Below the pieces are notes generated by a model. It was not told the DNA's origin. It ran no database searches and saw nothing but the letters and a program-made list of their open reading frames with translations. A stretch of 64,000 nt of DNA from DASZWJ01 sp963813895 (GTDB taxonomy: Bacteria; Pseudomonadota; Gammaproteobacteria; JAURND01), in contig CAWFAS010000004.1 of NCBI GenBank assembly GCA_963813895.1, forward strand, positions 1 through 64,000, given 5' to 3'. The translations under genes were made by a program, and so were the position numbers. Each line of letters starts with the position of its first letter. The first letter of the stretch is position 1. This document shows positions 59,856 to 64,000 of the stretch, in pieces.

Positions 59856-62051
59856 TCATTGCAACAGCTGATTTAATAAACCACCAACACCAGTGCCACC
59901 CAGGTGCTCTCCGAGTTTGGTCTTAATTCCTGATTTCAGCAAGGTGCGAGCTACCGCTTCAATGTCGGGTGTAATGATAGGTTTACTAAAAGTGCCCGTA
60001 ACTAACAAAGGCAATGCCGTTTGCCCAAATACTGGATTATTAAATTCCTGGGCAGCCAAATGATAATCCAGTGCATTAGTGACTAAATTGGCTGTGCCGT
60101 TGCCGGTAATTTTGATTTGGGGAGATCGCAGCAACAGATCATTATTATGGAACACCCCATTTTGGAATGTACCGGTACCACTGAACTGACCAAAATCTGT
60201 TTTACTGGTATTGGGCTGGCTTGCCCCCCCCTGCCTCTTGATCATGGCTGCAGCACGATTTAATTCGTAAGGTAAATCTACCCCTAACAGGGCACCATTT
60301 TGGATATTGAACTCAGTAGTTCCATTCAAACTGCGCAAAATAGCGTTTTTATCCTCACCTTGCATTACCAGGTGGGCTGTAACGTTAGCAGTTCCTGTTA
60401 AACGATCTGATTTCGTCAACTGGTTTACTTGAACGTTAGTTAGTTTTTCATCCACCGTTACACTGGGAGTTGCAGCACGCAAATTCGCAGCAATTTGGCT
60501 ATACGTGGTCCCTTGGAAAACATTGGCGGTTAAGGGGTTTATTTGCAGCCCCCCCCCTTTTAAAGACAATTTTGCTACGACCTGAGTCAGCTGGGTTTTC
60601 GATAATATTAAGCTACCCAGTTGCATACTACCGCTAATATTGGCCTGTCTCAAAGCAGCATATTTTTCTGGATCTTTAGAGGTATTTGCATTGGCTGTAA
60701 AAGCTGAGGAAACCGCGGCGGTCCCTGTCGACGCCGTTGGTGGGGCAGCACTTGCCGGTAAATAGCGATCTAGGTTCAATTGATTCATATTAAATGCAAA
60801 ATTAACCGCTTTTTCAGCAAAATTAGTAATGTTAATGGTTCCTTGAATAGTAGAGTCATCCAATTGGCCTAACACTGAGCTGAATTTAAGCGAAGCGGAA
60901 TTACCGGTGAAATTAGCCGAGACACTGGCCCTGGTTAGGGCCTCAGGATCTTGAGTATTCATATTTTTTCCAAAGGCTTTTAAGAAGTCCTTCAAGTTAA
61001 ACTGTGCCACTTCTACGCGGCCGTTAAATTGTGGTTTACTTAAAATATTCGTCGCTTGCACGTTGGTTTTAGCAGTCAAGTTCGCAGCAGTGATGAGTGC
61101 ATTGGTGATTGATAATGTGTTTTGCTTTATTTTAAGCGCGACTTTCTCTGCCTGCAATTGCGTTGGTGGCAAGGATTTGCCTGCTAATGCGGCTGAAAAA
61201 CGCAGTTTGTCAAATTGATAATTATCTTGTTGCGGATTTAAGGTAATATTACTGTCTAAAGCATACTCACCTGATAGGGCTGATGTATTAGTTTGTAATA
61301 CAAATTTTAAGCTGAGAGGAAATGTTTTATTTAGACCCATATTCTCACTGCTCAAATTTAGATGTTTTAACTGCAGGGTTTGATTATCTTTCTCATTTAA
61401 CCATAAGATATTCGCATTGCTGATCTCAATAGTCTTAACACTGAATTGGCTAGGCCCATGTCCTTTTACGTTAATCGAAGTTTTACCTAGTATCCCTCCC
61501 CCTGTATGAGTCACGGTAGTTGTATTTTGAATCCCTCCCTCAGCATGAGTCTCAGTAGTTACATTTTGTATCTCCCCCCCAGCATGGGTCACAGTAACGG
61601 AATTGGATGCAACCTGATCATTTTTTGGCGCCATGACTGCACCCCTATTCCCTAGACCCTGCCAGTTGGTTTGACCTTGCTTATTTTTTGCCAAATTAAG
61701 CTGCAAATCTTTGAGCCCTATCTTCCCAATTTCGACATTCCCCGACAGCAGGGGAAACAGCCTAACGCTAATATCTGCTTCTCCAACGGAGACAAAATTA
61801 TCTTGCGGTTCGAACCCGGGGGCGTTAGTCATACGCACATCATGTATTCGCAACCCTAGCCAAGGAAAAAATGAACGCTCAATTTTGCCATTTATAACCA
61901 GATCTCTTCCGGTTTTCTCATGCACTATCGCACTAATTTGACCTTTGAATTTATTGGGATCCAAAAACCCTATGAGGCAGGCTACAGCAATAATAAATAA
62001 TAAAATAAGCACTACAATAATTAAAATTAGTGTTTTAAAAAGTTTTTTCAT
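59856..62051 (-). CDS. AsmA-family protein
   Basis: A 731-residue envelope protein: N-terminal membrane anchor (LILIIVVLILLFIIAVACLI), an AsmA N-domain (FLDPNKFKGQISAIVHEKTG, RSFFPWLGLRIHDVRMTNAP) and a C-terminal AsmA_2-like domain ending near TPDIEAVARTLLKSG. Family members bridge inner and outer membranes and affect lipid transport. Residues ~150-184 hold three imperfect repeats of the type VTHAGGEIQNVTT, unusual for the family. It starts after a long hairpin. Confidence 0.9.
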   Translation of the reverse strand: MKKLFKTLILIIVVLILLFIIAVACLIGFLDPNKFKGQISAIVHEKTGRDLVINGKIERSFFPWLGLRIHDVRMTNAPGFEPQDNFVSVGEADISVRLFPLLSGNVEIGKIGLKDLQLNLAKNKQGQTNWQGLGNRGAVMAPKNDQVASNSVTVTHAGGEIQNVTTETHAEGGIQNTTTVTHTGGGILGKTSINVKGHGPSQFSVKTIEISNANILWLNEKDNQTLQLKHLNLSSENMGLNKTFPLSLKFVLQTNTSALSGEYALDSNITLNPQQDNYQFDKLRFSAALAGKSLPPTQLQAEKVALKIKQNTLSITNALITAANLTAKTNVQATNILSKPQFNGRVEVAQFNLKDFLKAFGKNMNTQDPEALTRASVSANFTGNSASLKFSSVLGQLDDSTIQGTINITNFAEKAVNFAFNMNQLNLDRYLPASAAPPTASTGTAAVSSAFTANANTSKDPEKYAALRQANISGSMQLGSLILSKTQLTQVVAKLSLKGGGLQINPLTANVFQGTTYSQIAANLRAATPSVTVDEKLTNVQVNQLTKSDRLTGTANVTAHLVMQGEDKNAILRSLNGTTEFNIQNGALLGVDLPYELNRAAAMIKRQGGASQPNTSKTDFGQFSGTGTFQNGVFHNNDLLLRSPQIKITGNGTANLVTNALDYHLAAQEFNNPVFGQTALPLLVTGTFSKPIITPDIEAVARTLLKSGIKTKLGEHLGGTGVGGLLNQLLQ

Positions 62052-62131
62052 ATTTTCTTTTCCCGCATTTTTTTATAAGGTAACTGTTCAGTATCCTACT
62101 AAACTAAGATCTGATTTTTACAATATTTTTT

Positions 62132-62213
62132 GTAATTATTCAGCATAGGCTAGCTTTCTCCCCTCTCCCGCAAGCGGGAGAGGGGAGAAAGCTAGCCTAT
62201 GCTGAATAATTAC
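62132..62213. repeat. 82-bp near-perfect palindrome
   Basis: Two 40-base arms with a two-base centre (CCCGCAAGCGGG), starting GTAATTATTCAGCATAGGCT. It lies between the asmA-like start and tRNA-Gly. The ATTCAGCAT end motif recurs at 38000-38196 and 56149. Unlikely to be a simple terminator because no T-run follows either arm closely. Confidence 0.9.
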
Positions 62214-62231
62214 TATTTTTTAAAGATAATC

Positions 62232-62305
62232 TGGAGCGGGTGATGGGAATCGAACCCACGCTATCAGCTTGGGAAGCTGAAGTTCTACCATTGAACTACA
62301 CCCGC
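62232..62305 (-). tRNA. tRNA-Gly(CCC)
   Basis: 74 nt. Acceptor GCGGGTG pairs with CACCCGC, discriminator T, encoded CCA. Anticodon stem TCAGC/GCTGA with loop TTCCCAA gives CCC. Confidence 0.95.
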
Positions 62306-62405
62306 GAAAATTATAAATTTTAAGGACTTCGACAAAAAACTTTAAATTTGATTTTTCAAGTATAATCCTGAATGCTACCTAATTCGTACACGAGATGCCA
62401 GCACC

Positions 62406-63104
62406 ATGATAATCACTAACCCCCTACCCCGCCATATTAAAAGTTTTGTGCGCCGCGAAGGACGATGGACCCCTGGACAACGGCAAGCGCTTGAATTGCT
62501 GTGGGAAAAATATGTCCTACCCAACGATGTAGGATTGTTAAATTGGAAAACTATCTTTTCCCAACCGACTGATGTCGATACTTTTTTGGAGATTGGCTTT
62601 GGCATGGGACACTCTATCCTTAATATGGCCATCGCTGCGCCTGAAAAAAATTTTCTGGGTATTGAAGTGTTTCGGCCAGGCATAGGATCCCTACTCGCTC
62701 AGCTCAACCAAAACAATATCAATAATGTACGAGTCCTTTGCGCCGATGCAGCCATTGCCTTGCCTGGCTGTATTCCCGAAGCTTCGCTTGCAGGGATTCA
62801 CATATTTTTTCCAGATCCCTGGCCTAAAAAACGTCATCACAAACGCCGTCTAATTCAGCCCGCTTTCGTCAGTTTACTGGCTAGCAAGCTTAAGCTCGGT
62901 GGATACCTGCATTTGGCAACGGATTGGGAAGACTATGCACAGCATATGTTGCAGGTGTTGTCAGCGATTGATAATTTAACCAATGCTACTGAATCAGAAC
63001 AATTTATCAGTCGAGGAGACCGCCCCACTACTAAGTATGAACGGCGTGGGGAACGTCTGGGACATGCGGTGCGGGATCTGATGTTTTATAAGACAGTGGG
63101 TTGA
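62406..63104 (+). CDS. trmB: tRNA (guanine-N7-)-methyltransferase TrmB
   Basis: A 232-residue SAM-dependent enzyme that methylates G46 of tRNAs. Motifs: FLEIGFGMGHSILNMA (SAM site), NFLGIEVFRPGIGSLL, and IHIFFPDPWPKKRHHKRRLI. Start region RHIKSFVRREGRWTPGQRQA is typical. Cytoplasmic; length is normal. Confidence 0.96.
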   Translation: MIITNPLPRHIKSFVRREGRWTPGQRQALELLWEKYVLPNDVGLLNWKTIFSQPTDVDTFLEIGFGMGHSILNMAIAAPEKNFLGIEVFRPGIGSLLAQLNQNNINNVRVLCADAAIALPGCIPEASLAGIHIFFPDPWPKKRHHKRRLIQPAFVSLLASKLKLGGYLHLATDWEDYAQHMLQVLSAIDNLTNATESEQFISRGDRPTTKYERRGERLGHAVRDLMFYKTVG

Positions 63105-63143
63105 GTGCCAAAGTCGTTGTTAGTGAATTATTTAACAATGCCC

Positions 63144-63440
63144 TCCATGGAAGCTATCCGATGCACACATTTTGTAATTACTAGAAATGCTGAGTACGTC
63201 GTTCCTGCTTTACCGAATTATCCTAAAATATCAGCCTATCAAGCAGGAATCTAGTGCCCACCTTTCCAACGGAACGCACAAATGCCAATCATAACTGTTT
63301 ATTGCTACTTCACTTTGTTTGAAAATTAGGCACTGGATCCCCGCTTGATAGGCTGATATTTTAGGATAATTTGGTAAAGCGGGGACGACGAACTCTAATT
63401 CTGGCGGCTAGAAAAAATGTGTGCATCCGATAGCCATGGG
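63144..63440. repeat. Nested palindromes downstream of trmB
   Basis: Outer arms with CTATCCGATGCACACATTTT (from about 63150) and its complement near 63413-63433 enclose a ~200-bp inner element (63192-63395) with its own arms (GTCGTTCCTGCTTTACCGAA ... ). The inner element appears to have inserted into the outer palindrome. The 63105-63478 gap holds no gene. Confidence 0.8.
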
Positions 63441-63478
63441 AGAGGGGATCATAGAGTTTCAGATAGTTGGAAAGAAAA

Positions 63479-64000
63479 TTATGCAACAACGCCACCCACG
63501 TGAGGGGGCCGCATAGTGTAACGCTGCATAACCACCTGCAACAAATCTTCAGCCAGCTGCGTTTTAGCGCGTAGTGAAAACTCTATTTCTCCCCCAGGCC
63601 ACAGCACTAATAATGCATTCTGATCAGAATTAAAACCGGAATCTTTAGCTGAAACATTATTAGCAGCAATCATATCCAAGTGCTTTTGCGTCAATTTTTT
63701 CAGTGCATTTTCCCGTAAATTTTCTGTCTCGGCGGCAAATCCTACGGTAAATGGCCGATTTTCACGTAGTGTCACTGCTGCAAGAATATCCGGATTAGGA
63801 ACTAACGTTAACTGCATCTGTACTGTATTTTTTTTAATTTTCTGCAGGGCCGTTTCAGCACAGCGATAATCCGCAACCGCAGCGGCGGCAATAAAAATCT
63901 CACACCCATCGATTCGTTCTATAACAGCTGCATACATTTGTTGAGCCGTGTCTACACAAACCCGCTCGACTCTTGCTGGGCACGGCAAATTGACCAAGCC
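63479..64000 (-). CDS. coaBC: CoaBC C-terminal part (phosphopantothenate-cysteine ligase), cut by window edge
   Basis: The frame is open to the window end and starts here with GLVNLPCPARVERVCVDTAQ of the CoaB domain, followed by IFIAAAAVADYRCAE, the conserved PNPDILAAV and VGFAAETENL, and NVSAKDSGF. This domain ligates cysteine to 4'-phosphopantothenate in CoA synthesis; the CoaC decarboxylase part would lie beyond the edge. No breaks are seen in the visible part. Confidence 0.93.
   Translation of the reverse strand, partial: GLVNLPCPARVERVCVDTAQQMYAAVIERIDGCEIFIAAAAVADYRCAETALQKIKKNTVQMQLTLVPNPDILAAVTLRENRPFTVGFAAETENLRENALKKLTQKHLDMIAANNVSAKDSGFNSDQNALLVLWPGGEIEFSLRAKTQLAEDLLQVVMQRYTMRPPHVGGVVA

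Overview
The window is a gammaproteobacterial chromosome segment, most likely from the order Legionellales (Coxiella/Legionella/Rickettsiella/Aquicella-like host-associated bacteria). The main reason is a block of Dot/Icm type IVB secretion genes (dotD, dotC, dotB, two dotA, icmV). It sits beside large proteins with eukaryote-like features that look like secreted effectors: an RAP+Sel1 protein, a protein-kinase-like protein, and a protein ending in a CaaX-type prenylation motif. AT-rich sequence, abundant decayed insertion sequences and many palindromic repeats fit that group. The species cannot be named from sequence alone.

Layout. 1-14 kb is accessory DNA: transposase remnants, a minus-strand module (RHH regulator, two small proteins, frameshifted AlbA_2/ATPase protein), a mobile mystery protein A/B (HTH + Fic) pair behind a near-consensus promoter, a 3.3-kb transposon (zinc-ribbon protein, DDE integrase, ExeA-like ATPase) broken by single-base frameshifts, and a 1299-residue RAP/Sel1 putative effector bounded by IS fragments and a 22-bp direct repeat. 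14-23.2 kb is the Dot/Icm block: dotD-dotC-dotB on the plus strand, meeting a tandem duplication of icmV-dotA on the minus strand at a long bidirectional hairpin. 23.3-29.3 kb is mostly core: tsaB, two lipoproteins, tRNA-Ser, purC, a bamC-like gene, a small lipoprotein, dapA and tRNA-Arg.

29.3-43.9 kb holds a complete cytochrome c maturation set in canonical order (ccmA, B, C, D, E, F, G, H, I, all minus strand). It is split by unrelated cargo: a membrane protein between A and B, emrAB between B and C, and AraC, PhzF and an MFS transporter between D and E. Long palindromic repeats lie at several joints. 43.9-50.3 kb is copA, an MscS-family channel, rimK with its companion protease-like gene, and tRNA-Asn.

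50.3-58.4 kb is again accessory: a tRNA-Asn 3' duplicate bounding a LysR/tautomerase segment, the kinase-like putative effector, an XRE regulator with a truncated DUF2975 gene, a small hypothetical gene, and the CaaX-ending protein between two inverted copies of one palindrome. 58.4-64 kb returns to housekeeping genes: an M20 peptidase, an AsmA-family protein, tRNA-Gly, trmB and the 3' part of coaBC.

Read together, the secretion genes and the three effector candidates suggest an intracellular or amoeba/arthropod-associated lifestyle. The repeat families appear to have driven insertion of cargo into otherwise ordinary operons. Effector status is inferred from domain content and context, not shown.
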